This document shows positions 17,401 through 24,789 of a stretch of DNA of 64,000 nt, piece after piece. The first letter of the stretch is position 1; every line of letters begins with the position of its first letter. The translations under genes and the position numbers were made by a program. The notes beneath the pieces were generated by a model. That model had not been told where the DNA came from and ran no database searches. It worked only from the letters and a program-made list of their open reading frames with translations. Source of the stretch: Catenuloplanes niger (GTDB taxonomy: Bacteria; Actinomycetota; Actinomycetes; Mycobacteriales; Micromonosporaceae); assembly GCF_031458255.1 (NCBI RefSeq), contig NZ_JAVDYC010000001.1, forward strand, positions 5,713,001 through 5,777,000. The letters run 5' to 3'.

Positions 17401-18312
17401 ATGTCCGTCATCGAGCTGCGCAACCTGAACAAGCGGTACGGCGACACCGTCGCCGTGCGGGACGTCTCGCTCACCGTCGAGCAGGGCGAGATCTTCGGCA
17501 TCATCGGCCCGAACGGCGCCGGCAAGACCACCACGGTCGAGATGGCCGCCGGGTTGCGCCGGCCGGACGGCGGCTCAGTCCGGATCCTCGGTCTCGACCC
17601 GCAGCGGGACGGCACGGAGCTGCGCCGCCGGCTCGGCATGCAGCTGCAGGAGAGCGCGCTGCCGGACCGGCTGCGGGTCGCCGAGGCGATGCGGCTCTAC
17701 GCCTCGTTCTACCCGGACCCGGCCGACTGGCGCGAGCTGCTCGACCTGCTCGGCCTGGGGGAGAAGCAGAACACGCCGTTCGCCAAGCTCTCCGGCGGGC
17801 AGAAGCAGCGGCTGTCCATCGCGCTCGCGCTGGTCGGCAACCCGAAGGTCGCGTTCCTGGACGAGCTCACCACCGGGCTCGACCCGGCGGCCCGGCGCGA
17901 GACCTGGGACCTGATCGAGTCGGTGCGCAACCGGGGCGTGACGGTCGTGCTGGTCAGCCACTTCATGGAGGAGGTGGACCGGCTCTGCGACCGGATCGCG
18001 ATCATCGAGGCCGGGCGGGTGCTCGCGGTCGACTCGCCGGCCGGGCTGATCGGCACGGCCGCGGCGGACCAGCAGCGCATCCGGTTCGTGCCGGACGCGC
18101 CGCTCCCCGCGGACTTCCTGACCGACGCACCCGGCGTGACGGTCGACCGGTCCGGCCGCACCGTGGTGATCACCGGCGGCGGTGACCTGCTCTTCACGGT
18201 GGTGTCCGCGCTCGCGGTCGCCGGCATCCGCCCCCGCGAACTGCGCATGGACCAGGCCACGCTGGACGACGCCTTCCTGGCCCTCACCGGCCGCGCCCTG
18301 AACAACGACTGA
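17401..18312 (+). CDS. ABC-2 type transporter ATP-binding protein
   Basis: 303 aa from an ATG at 17401, with GGGAG upstream. Canonical ABC ATPase: Walker A GPNGAGKTT near residue 40, signature LSGGQKQRLSIALAL near 137, Walker B KVAFLDELTTGLD and switch His in VVLVSHFMEEV. The C-terminal domain of about 85 residues (ITGGGDLLFTVVSALAVAGIRPRELRMDQATLDDAFLALTG) is that of drug-efflux-type (DrrA-like) ATPases. Unlike the first ATPase of the operon, all motifs are standard. It pairs with the ABC-2 permease encoded 19 nt downstream. Confidence 0.94.
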   Translation: MSVIELRNLNKRYGDTVAVRDVSLTVEQGEIFGIIGPNGAGKTTTVEMAAGLRRPDGGSVRILGLDPQRDGTELRRRLGMQLQESALPDRLRVAEAMRLYASFYPDPADWRELLDLLGLGEKQNTPFAKLSGGQKQRLSIALALVGNPKVAFLDELTTGLDPAARRETWDLIESVRNRGVTVVLVSHFMEEVDRLCDRIAIIEAGRVLAVDSPAGLIGTAAADQQRIRFVPDAPLPADFLTDAPGVTVDRSGRTVVITGGGDLLFTVVSALAVAGIRPRELRMDQATLDDAFLALTGRALNND

Positions 18313-18331
18313 TTTTTCAGGAGATTTCATC

Positions 18332-19075
18332 ATGCGACCGCTTTTCGTGCTCACCGCGACCGAGGGCCGGCTCTTCGCCCGCGACGGCATGTCCATCGGC
18401 TTCGGCCTGCTGTTCCCGTCCCTGCTGCTCTTCGTGCTCGGCGGCCTGATGCCCGGCTTCCGCGAACCCGCCGAGGACATGGGCGGCATCCGGCCGATCG
18501 ACGTCTACCTGCCGATCGTGGTCGCCATGGCGATCGGCACCATCGCGATCAGCACGCTCCCCGCACACCTCGCCGGCTACCGGGAACGCGGTGTCCTCCG
18601 CCGGATGGCCACCACGCCCGTCGGCCCCGCCCCGCTGCTCGGCGCGCAGCTGATCGTGAACCTGATCGCCATGCTGATCTCCATCGTGGCCGCGGTCACG
18701 ATCGGCATCACGTTCCTCGGCGTACCGTTCCCGGCCTCGCCGCTCCAGTTCACCGGCATCGTGCTGCTGGCCACGATCACGATGTTCTCGATCGGCCTGC
18801 TGATCGCCGCGCTGTCACCCACCACCAAGGCGGCCAGCGGCATCGGCATGCTCGTCTACTTCCCGATGCTCTTCTTCGCCGGCGTCTGGACCCCCGGCCC
18901 GATCATGCCCGACTACCTGCGCCGGATCGCCGAGTTCACCCCGCTCGGCGCCGCGTCCCAGGCACTGTCCCACTCCTGGGCCGGCACCGGCGTCACGCTC
19001 ACCGCGCTGGCCGTCCTGACCGCCTACGCCCTCCTCGTCACGCTGCTGGCCACCCGCCTCTTCCGCTGGTCCTGA
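18332..19075 (+). CDS. ABC-2 type transporter permease (DrrB-like)
   Basis: 247 aa from an ATG at 18332, with AGGAG upstream. Six TM segments of the ABC-2 membrane family; the conserved ABC-2 region includes YRERGVLRRMATTPVGPAPLLGAQ in the first cytoplasmic part and GIGMLVYFPMLFFAGVWTP before the last helices. It forms an exporter with the preceding ATPase. It is the last gene of the GntR operon. A 7-bp GC stem (CCCGCGG at 19088, CCGCGGG at 19106) follows without a T run and may be a weak terminator. Confidence 0.92.
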   Translation: MRPLFVLTATEGRLFARDGMSIGFGLLFPSLLLFVLGGLMPGFREPAEDMGGIRPIDVYLPIVVAMAIGTIAISTLPAHLAGYRERGVLRRMATTPVGPAPLLGAQLIVNLIAMLISIVAAVTIGITFLGVPFPASPLQFTGIVLLATITMFSIGLLIAALSPTTKAASGIGMLVYFPMLFFAGVWTPGPIMPDYLRRIAEFTPLGAASQALSHSWAGTGVTLTALAVLTAYALLVTLLATRLFRWS

Positions 19076-19237
19076 CCCGTTTTCGGACCCGCGGACCGAC
19101 GGGGGCCGCGGGCCCGCCCGACCCTCGCCGAGTGCGGGGGTCGCGGCTCGCGCCGCACGGGCGGAGAACCGTGCCACCGGGCCTTTCCGCCCGCATGCTC
19201 GGCGCGGCGGCCGGCCCGAGCCCGCGGGCGGTGAGAG

Positions 19238-19250
19238 TAGGGTCACGACG
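19238..19250 (+). promoter_or_regulatory. Leaderless promoter (-10) of the Ddl-like gene
   Basis: TAGGGT at 19238-19243 ends 7 nt before the GTG at 19251 and no Shine-Dalgarno sequence is present. This spacing places transcription start at or next to the start codon, so the mRNA is probably leaderless, a common actinomycete arrangement. Confidence 0.6.
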
Positions 19251-19874
19251 GTGACCGACTCACGGAGGACACGGGTCGCCGTCGTGGCCGACGGGCAGCC
19301 CGGCGCGGCCGCGATCGTGGCGGCGCTCGACCCGGGCTTGTTCGAGGCGGTGCCGGTCGAGATCGCGCGTGCCGGGGTCGCGGCGGTCGCGCGCGCCGAC
19401 GTGGTGCTGCCCGGTGGGCGCGTCGAGGTCGTCGGCCTGCTGGAGATGGCCGGAATTCCGTACGCCGGATCCGGCATGCTGGCGTCCGCGGTCGCTGCGG
19501 ATCGGGCGTTCACCCGGCGGCTCGCGAGCGCGGCCGGGCTCCCGGTCGCCGGGGCTCGCGCGGCCGACGGGCGCCGGGTGATCTGCGGCGTGCTGGCGGA
19601 CGAACCAGCCGTGGCCTGCCCGGAGGGCGTGCCGGACGCGGTGCCGCACCTGATCCGGGCCGTCCGCGCCGCGTTCGACCTGGCCGGACCGGCCACGGTG
19701 ACCGTGCTGGTCACGGCCGCGGGCGAGGTCGTCCTCGACGAGATCGACGCGATGCCGGACCTGGCGCCGGGCGCGGCGTTCCCCGAGGTGTGGGCCGCGG
19801 CCGGCCTCGGCTACCCGGCGCTGGTCGCGCGGGTGGTCCGGGCCGGGCTGCGCCACGGACCCGGCCTGCACTGA
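19251..19874 (+). CDS. Shortened D-alanine--D-alanine ligase-like protein, catalytic core missing
   Basis: 207 aa against about 300-360 for Ddl. The ends are recognisable: TRVAVVADGQ and EAVPVEIAR at the start, LLEMAGIPYAGSGMLASAVAADR near residue 61 (Ddl GLPYTGSGVLAS), VICGVLADEP, and the C-terminal EVVLDEIDAMPDLAPGAAFPEVWAAAGLGYPALV, equivalent to the Ddl NTMPGFTP block. Missing are the N-terminal EHxVS segment, the HGxxGEDG loop, the ATP-binding Lys and GSSxG loop, and the Arg-x-Asp strand; the metal-ligand Asn is Asp. The frame is intact with high GC3, so it looks expressed but cannot be a normal ligase. It occupies the canonical ddl position between gpsA and thiL. A pseudoenzyme or decaying paralogue is likely; a true ddl must be elsewhere. 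Confidence 0.75.
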   Translation: MTDSRRTRVAVVADGQPGAAAIVAALDPGLFEAVPVEIARAGVAAVARADVVLPGGRVEVVGLLEMAGIPYAGSGMLASAVAADRAFTRRLASAAGLPVAGARAADGRRVICGVLADEPAVACPEGVPDAVPHLIRAVRAAFDLAGPATVTVLVTAAGEVVLDEIDAMPDLAPGAAFPEVWAAAGLGYPALVARVVRAGLRHGPGLH

Positions 19875-19883
19875 CCCGCGGAC

Positions 19884-19917
19884 CCGGCGGCGGCTCAGGT
19901 CCGGCGGCGGCTCAGGT
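19884..19917. repeat. Tandem 17-bp duplication at the end of the DUF3515 gene
   Basis: Two perfect copies of CCGGCGGCGGCTCAGGT (19884-19900 and 19901-19917), followed by a partial third. The second copy supplies the stop codon of the DUF3515 gene (TCA at 19912-19914 on the plus strand). The first copy lies in the gap between the two convergent genes. Confidence 0.85.
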
Positions 19918-20481
19918 CCGGCAGCCGGTCGGGATGTCGTCGCGGGAGAGCAGCGTGGAGAGCACCGTCGCGGAGAACTCGGTCGTCCACTGGCCGGGCG
20001 AGTCGTAGTTCTTCGGGATGGTCACGGTCACCGGGACGCGGCGGTCCACGGTGGTCCAGACCGAGCCGTCCGGTGTCTCCGTCGCGTGCCAGCAGACCTT
20101 GTTCAGCGGATAGACCAGGTCCGTCGCCAGGAACGACGGCTGCTCGCCACCGCAGGCGACGGTGATCGCCGGGTCGCCGTAGGCCACGTTCTGCTCCGGG
20201 CCGGCCGAGACCGGGCGCTGCGGCAGGCTGCGGACCGTCACCGGCAGCTGCGAGGTCAGCGCGCGGCAGGCGACCGTCTCGTCCTCGCTCAGCGCGGGCG
20301 CGGCCATCTCCACCGGCACGGTCGACACCGGCTGCGGCGCCCCGGACGCCGGGGCCGCCGACGGCTGGGCCGAGGGCAGCGACGAGACGGCGAAGAATCC
20401 GACGGCGAGCGCCGCGGGCACCGCGACGGCGGTGGCCCACAGCGCTGCCGTACGGGTGGTGCGGTCCTTCTCGGCGGGCAT
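19912..20481 (-). CDS. DUF3515 family membrane-anchored protein
   Basis: 189 aa, ATG start directly abutting the Lrp-like gene. An N-terminal TM segment (ALWATAVAVPAALAVGFFAVSSL) is followed by a Pro/Ala/Ser linker and an extracytoplasmic domain. That domain has two Cys near CRALTSQLP and ITVACGGEQP, plus CWHATETPDGSVWTTVDR and a final DDIPTGC, suggesting disulphides. DUF3515 proteins stand between ddl and thiL in many actinobacteria (Rv2980 in M. tuberculosis). Function unknown; an envelope role is suggested only by topology and by the neighbouring cell-wall gene position. Confidence 0.88.
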   Translation of the reverse strand: MPAEKDRTTRTAALWATAVAVPAALAVGFFAVSSLPSAQPSAAPASGAPQPVSTVPVEMAAPALSEDETVACRALTSQLPVTVRSLPQRPVSAGPEQNVAYGDPAITVACGGEQPSFLATDLVYPLNKVCWHATETPDGSVWTTVDRRVPVTVTIPKNYDSPGQWTTEFSATVLSTLLSRDDIPTGCRT

Positions 20482-20715
20482 CTAGAGCCGCACCACCGAG
20501 CAGGTGACGGTGCGGGTGATGCCCGGCACCAGCTGAACCTTGCTCACGACGATCTTCCCTAGTTCGTCCACCGTGGCGGCCTCTGTGAGCACCACCACGT
20601 CGTAGGGACCCACGACGGCGTCGACCCTGATGACGCCGGATATGTTGCTGATCTGCGCGGCCACGTCACGCGCGCGTCCGACCTCCGTCTGGATGAGGAT
20701 GTACGCCTGGACCAC
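20482..20715 (-). CDS. Single-domain Lrp/AsnC ligand-binding (RAM) protein
   Basis: 77 aa, ATG start. It consists only of the Lrp/AsnC effector-binding RAM domain: VQAYILIQTEVGRARDVAAQISNISGVIRVDAVVGPYDVVVLTEA and a final ITRTVTCSVVRL. The helix-turn-helix is absent, as is usual for the small actinobacterial protein between DUF3515 and thiL, so this is not a truncation. Such proteins form multimers and bind amino acids. The gene stop is adjacent to the DUF3515 start on the same strand, so they are co-transcribed. Confidence 0.93.
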   Translation of the reverse strand: MVQAYILIQTEVGRARDVAAQISNISGVIRVDAVVGPYDVVVLTEAATVDELGKIVVSKVQLVPGITRTVTCSVVRL

Positions 20716-20802
20716 GACACGACTCCTATCCGCCGCCGCCGGCGGCTCGATTGGTGAAACTACCGTACGGAAGTGCTGGTCCGTGTGCAGGAGGAGCGCA
20801 GG

Positions 20803-21756
20803 GTGACTGAGGGGACGTCAGTGGCAGAGGATGGTGAGTTCGGGCTGATCGCCCGGGTCACCGCGCGGCTGACCGCCGGCCCGACCTGCCTGCTGGGACC
20901 GGGCGACGACGCGGCGCTGGTCGCGGCGCCGGACGGACGCGTGGTCGCGTCCACGGACGTGCTGGTCGACGGCCGGCACTTCCGGCGTGACTGGGGCAGC
21001 GGCAACGACATCGGGCACCGGGCCGCGGCCGCGAACCTGGCCGACATCGCGGCGATGGGCGCGTACCCGACGGCGCTCCTGGTCGCGCTCTGCGCGCCGC
21101 CGGATCTGGACGCGGCGTGGGCCGAGGAGCTCGCGGACGGCCTGTCCGAGGAGGCGGAGAGCGTCGGCGCGAGCGTGGTCGGCGGCGACATGTCCGCCAG
21201 CCCGACGCTCACCATCGCGGTGACCGCGCTCGGCGACATGCACGGGCTCCAGCCGGTGGTGCGCAGCGGCGCGCGACCGGGTGACATCCTCGCGATGGCC
21301 GGGCGGGTCGGCTTCGCGGGCGCGGGCTACACCGTGCTGTCCCGCGGCTTCCGCACGCCGAAGCTCCTGGTCGACGCGTACCGCCGACCGCAGGTACCGT
21401 ACCGGCAGGGCCCGATCGCGAACCGGCTCGGCGCCACCTCGATGATCGACATCTCGGACGGCCTGCTCGCCGACCTCGGGCATGTCGCAAAGGCCAGCCG
21501 GGTCGCGATCGACGTCCACCGGGACGCGTTCGACGTGCCCGACCAGATGCGCGACGCCGCGACCGCGCTCGGTGCCGACCCGTACGGCTGGATCCTCGGC
21601 GGCGGCGACGATCACGCGCTCTGTGCGACGTTCCCGCCCGGCGTGGCGCTGCCGGCGGAGTGGCGTCAGGTGGGCACGGTCCGCGAGGGCGCCGGCGTCA
21701 CGGTGGACGGCACCGCCTGGGAAGGCCGCCTCGGCTGGGACCACTTCAAGATCTGA
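20803..21756 (+). CDS. thiL: Thiamine-monophosphate kinase
   Basis: 317 aa from a GTG at 20803, chosen for the AGGAGGAG sequence before it; the frame is open from a GTG at 20773. ThiL phosphorylates thiamine monophosphate to the diphosphate cofactor. Visible motifs are LLGPGDDAALV, STDVLVDGRHF, GHRAAAANLADIAAMGAYP, VVGGDMS, and near the C-terminus MIDISDGLLADLGH and LGGGDDHALCATFP, which carry the Mg/ATP-binding acidic residues of the PurM/ThiL fold. Full length. It is divergent from the Lrp-like gene and a landmark of the conserved backbone. Confidence 0.96.
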   Translation: MTEGTSVAEDGEFGLIARVTARLTAGPTCLLGPGDDAALVAAPDGRVVASTDVLVDGRHFRRDWGSGNDIGHRAAAANLADIAAMGAYPTALLVALCAPPDLDAAWAEELADGLSEEAESVGASVVGGDMSASPTLTIAVTALGDMHGLQPVVRSGARPGDILAMAGRVGFAGAGYTVLSRGFRTPKLLVDAYRRPQVPYRQGPIANRLGATSMIDISDGLLADLGHVAKASRVAIDVHRDAFDVPDQMRDAATALGADPYGWILGGGDDHALCATFPPGVALPAEWRQVGTVREGAGVTVDGTAWEGRLGWDHFKI

Positions 21757-21809
21757 ATCCGTTCTCCCGCTTCGGGAACACGGCCGGCCCCGCGTGACAA
21801 GAACCGGGT

Positions 21810-22382
21810 ATGAGGACGCTGATGAGAGCCTCGCCGGCCGGCGGGGACGTACCCACGACAGGCACGGGGAGTGTCGTGGGCGCGGCGGATCTGGCGAGCG
21901 TGTTCGACCGGCACGCGCGGGAGCTGTTGCGCTACTGCACCCGCCGCGTCGGTCCGCAGCTCGCCGAGGACGTGGTGGCGGAGACGTTCCTGGTCGCCTA
22001 CGAGCACCGGGGCCGCTTCGACCCGGACCGCGGCGAGCTGCTGCCCTGGCTCTACGGCATCGCCACGAACGTGCTCCGGCGGCACCGGCGGGTGGAGATC
22101 CGCGCGTTGCGCGAGGCCGCCCGGGGCGAGGCGGCACCGGACCCGGAACACGACGAGGCCGCGGCGTCGCGGGTCGACGCGGCCCGCGACGTCGCCCGCC
22201 TCTCCGGCGTACTGGCCCGGCTGCCCCGGCGGCAACGCGACGTGCTGATGCTGTTCGCGGTCGCGGAACTCGAGTACGCCGAGATCGCCGCCGCGCTCGG
22301 CATCCCGCTCGGCTCCGTCCAGTCCTCGCTGCACCGGGCGCGCGCCAAGGTCCGCGCCGCACTGGAAGGAGACGCGCGATGA
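21810..22382 (+). CDS. ECF-type RNA polymerase sigma factor
   Basis: 190 aa from an ATG at 21810; an ATG at 21825 is possible. Sigma region 2: LASVFDRHARELLRYCTRRVGPQLAEDVVAETFLVAYEHRGRF. The following PWLYGIATNVLRRHRR is typical of the SigE/SigM-like group. Region 4 helix-turn-helix: LARLPRRQRDVLMLFAVAELEYAEIAAALGIPLGSVQSSLHRARAKVR. No zinc anti-sigma motif is nearby; the next gene, overlapping by ATGA, encodes a one-TM protein that probably controls it. The pair forms the start of an accessory block between thiL and rpmB. Confidence 0.93.
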   Translation: MRTLMRASPAGGDVPTTGTGSVVGAADLASVFDRHARELLRYCTRRVGPQLAEDVVAETFLVAYEHRGRFDPDRGELLPWLYGIATNVLRRHRRVEIRALREAARGEAAPDPEHDEAAASRVDAARDVARLSGVLARLPRRQRDVLMLFAVAELEYAEIAAALGIPLGSVQSSLHRARAKVRAALEGDAR

Positions 22383-23425
22383 CGCCCGACGACCGCGCCC
22401 GCACCGCACTGCGCGACTTCGCCTCGGCCGTGCCGGAACCGGCCGACGAGGCACTGGACCGGGTCTGGCGTACCGTCTCGGCCCGCGTCGAGGCCGGGGA
22501 GTCCCGCCGCCGTCGGCCGCTCCGGTTCCCGCGTCTGCTGGTGCCGGTGGCGGCCGCGGTCGCGGTGGTGGTCGCGGCCGGCGTCGCCGCGGTGCTGGTG
22601 CACACCCAGCGGTCGGAGCCGTTGCCGCCGTCCTTCACGTCCGATCCCGAGGTGGTGCGGCGTGTCCTCGGCGAACTGGCGGAGGCCGGCGCCGGGAGAC
22701 CGCCGCTGGAGATCCGCAAGGGTCAGCTCCTGTACATCCGGCACGACACGCTCCGGACCATGGATCCGGCCTCGCGGTGCGAGGAGTCCGGTGCGGCGGA
22801 GTGGTTCACCACGGTCCTCGAGCTGAAGCAGGTCTTCCGCCTGGCGGACGCCGATGACCTGGCGGCGCTGCCGGCCTACCGGGACCGACTGGAACAGGAG
22901 AGGGCCGCCGACGAGGCATGGGGGCTGCCCCGGCCGCCGGGCGAGGACGACCGGCCGGTGCTCGGCCAGCCGGCCCCGGTCGCCGGTCCGCGCTACGACG
23001 ATCCGGATGTCCTGCGGCGGGATCTGGTGAGCGCCGGGATACCGGTCGACATCGATGACCCTCATTGGAGATTGCAGGTCTTCTCGTGGGCCTACCGCGC
23101 CGAATGGCAGCCGTTGCTCCGGCCCGAGCAGCGGGCGATGCTGCTGCGCGTGCTGGTGGATCTCGACGTGAGCGTGGCCGGGGTCGCGCTGGACGGACGT
23201 GACCTCGTGGCGGTCCGGCTCGACGACAGTCCGATGCGGGAGCCGGAACTGCTCTTCGACCGCTCCACGGGCTGGCGGGTGGGAACCCAGGTGACCCGGT
23301 TCGACCCGGCCCGCCGGAAGGAGCCGCTCGACCCGCCGGTGGCCGGCTGTCCGCTGGAACCGTGGATCGCGGAACGGACGCTGGACACCTACGCCGTGGT
23401 CGAGGAGCCGGGGCAGGTGCCGTAG
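22379..23425 (+). CDS. Membrane-anchored partner protein of the ECF sigma factor (CU044_5270-like)
   Basis: 348 aa from an ATG at 22379 overlapping the sigma-factor stop. The frame is open far upstream to 21482, but that part is antisense-like Arg/Ala-rich sequence. A cytoplasmic N-terminal segment of about 50 residues (TALRDFASAVPEPADEALDRVWRTV) precedes one TM helix (LLVPVAAAVAVVVAAGVAAVLV). The extracytoplasmic domain contains LLYIRHDTLR and a TGWRVGTQVTRFDP segment. The architecture and ATGA coupling to a sigma factor are those of the CU044_5270 family, thought to include anti-sigma-like proteins. No zinc-binding HxxxCxxC motif, so anti-sigma function is inferred from context. Confidence 0.8.
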   Translation: MTPDDRARTALRDFASAVPEPADEALDRVWRTVSARVEAGESRRRRPLRFPRLLVPVAAAVAVVVAAGVAAVLVHTQRSEPLPPSFTSDPEVVRRVLGELAEAGAGRPPLEIRKGQLLYIRHDTLRTMDPASRCEESGAAEWFTTVLELKQVFRLADADDLAALPAYRDRLEQERAADEAWGLPRPPGEDDRPVLGQPAPVAGPRYDDPDVLRRDLVSAGIPVDIDDPHWRLQVFSWAYRAEWQPLLRPEQRAMLLRVLVDLDVSVAGVALDGRDLVAVRLDDSPMREPELLFDRSTGWRVGTQVTRFDPARRKEPLDPPVAGCPLEPWIAERTLDTYAVVEEPGQVP

Positions 23426-23504
23426 CGGGGATCTCATTCGGCCGGTGACCTCCGAGCTCCGGCTCGTCGTGGTCGTACCCTCTCGCACTGTGAAGGAATG
23501 TGAG

Positions 23505-23951
23505 GTGCGGTCGGTGCGCTACGACGAGCCGGCGGCGCAGACCGTGATTCGGGCCGCGGTCGCCGAGCTGGCCGCCCGCTACGGCGGCACCGGCGACGAC
23601 ACCCCGATGGACCCGGCCGAGTTCGTTCCGCCGCGCGGCGACTTCGTGGTCGCGTTCCTCGACGGCGAACCGGTCGGCGGCGCGGGCTGGCGCGCGCACG
23701 GCGACGAGGACGCGGAGCTGAAGCGGATGTTCACCTCGGCCACCGTGCGCGGCCGGGGCGTCGGCCGCCGGGTGCTGGCCGCGGTCGAGGAGTCGGCGCG
23801 GGCCCGGGGCCGCCGCCGGTTGATCCTCGAAGTCGGCGATCTCCAGCCGGAGGCGATCGCGATGTACAACGCTTGTGGGTATGACCGGATCGAGAACTTC
23901 GGCTTCTACCGCGACGAGCCGGGCTGCCTCTCGTTCGCGCGCGTCCTCTAG
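23505..23951 (+). CDS. GNAT-family N-acetyltransferase
   Basis: 148 aa from a GTG at 23505, preceded by AAGGA at 8 nt; the frame is open to 23445, and a GTG at 23490 just after TACCCT could be a leaderless start. The acetyl-CoA-binding motif A is clear: ELKRMFTSATVRGRGVGRRVLAAVEESARARG, followed by LILEVGDLQPEAIAMYNACGYDRIENFG, the motif B aromatic region. Substrate unknown. Its 3' end overlaps the likely start of the chitosanase gene by about 70 nt in another frame. Confidence 0.88.
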   Translation: MRSVRYDEPAAQTVIRAAVAELAARYGGTGDDTPMDPAEFVPPRGDFVVAFLDGEPVGGAGWRAHGDEDAELKRMFTSATVRGRGVGRRVLAAVEESARARGRRRLILEVGDLQPEAIAMYNACGYDRIENFGFYRDEPGCLSFARVL

Positions 23952-24789
23952 GACCGTCGCGCTGCTGTCGGCCACCGTCGCCGTGCTGCTGGCCGCCACC
24001 GCGTTCGTGCTGGTGGGGGTCGCGCGCCCGGGTCCGCCCGCGCCCCCGGCCGCACCGCAGCGGAAGGTGGGGCGGCTGGACCTGACCGCGCCCGCGAAGA
24101 AGGAGATCGCGATGAAGCTGGTCTCCAGCGCGGAGAACTCGTCGCTGAACTGGCGGGCGCAGTACGGCTACGTCGAGGACATCCGGGACGGCCGGGGCTA
24201 CACCGGCGGCATCGTCGGCTTCACCTCCGGCACCGGTGACATGCTGCCGGTCGTGCGCCGGTACGTCGCGGCGCGGCCGAAGAACAACCGGCTGGCCCGC
24301 TACCTGCCGGCGCTGACGCGGGTGAACGGCACGGCCTCGCACGCGGGCCTGGACCCCGGCTTCCCGGCCGCGTGGCGGGCCGCGGCGGCGGATCCGGCGT
24401 TCCGCGCCGCGCAGGACGCCGAGCGGGACCGGGTCTACTTCAACCCGGCGGTCGGGCAGGCGAAGAAGGACGGGCTGCGCGCGCTGGGCCAGTTCGCCTA
24501 CTACGACGCGATGGTCATGCACGGTCCCGGCGCGGATCCGGCGAGCTTCGGCGGCATCCGGGCGGCCGCGACGCGTCGTGCCCGGACGCCGGCCCAGGGC
24601 GGCGGCGAGGTCGCCTACCTGACCGCGTTCCTGAACGCGCGTACGGCCGCGATGCGCCGGGAGGCGGCCCACCGGGACACCAGCCGGGTCGACACCGCCC
24701 AGCGCGTCTTCCTGCGGGCCGGCAACCTCGACCTGAACCCGCCGCTGCGCTGGTCCGTCTACGGTGACGGGTACGCGGTCACACGCTGA
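23881..24789 (+). CDS. csn: Secreted chitosanase, glycoside hydrolase family 46
   Basis: 302 aa from an ATG at 23881; the start is uncertain, because this N-terminus overlaps the GNAT gene and a GTG at 23983 would remove the basic region. An Arg/Ser-rich start and a hydrophobic stretch (TVALLSATVAVLLAATAFVLV) act as signal peptide or anchor, followed by a Pro/Ala linker. The catalytic domain closely resembles Streptomyces N174 chitosanase: the proton donor Glu in KLVSSAENSSLNW and the nucleophile-activating Asp in YVEDIRDGRGYTGGIVGF, then QFAYYDAMVMHGPG and FLRAGNLDLNPPLRWSVYGD. It endo-cleaves chitosan outside the cell. It ends 11 nt inside the convergent hybrid kinase gene. Confidence 0.93.
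   Translation: MTGSRTSASTATSRAASRSRASSRTVALLSATVAVLLAATAFVLVGVARPGPPAPPAAPQRKVGRLDLTAPAKKEIAMKLVSSAENSSLNWRAQYGYVEDIRDGRGYTGGIVGFTSGTGDMLPVVRRYVAARPKNNRLARYLPALTRVNGTASHAGLDPGFPAAWRAAAADPAFRAAQDAERDRVYFNPAVGQAKKDGLRALGQFAYYDAMVMHGPGADPASFGGIRAAATRRARTPAQGGGEVAYLTAFLNARTAAMRREAAHRDTSRVDTAQRVFLRAGNLDLNPPLRWSVYGDGYAVTR

Noticed and set aside
21775-21798. ECF-type autoregulatory promoter before the sigma factor gene (GGAAC at 21775-21779)
   Set aside because: The only downstream CGT lies about 13 nt away; ECF promoters need about 16-17 nt, so the match is too poor.
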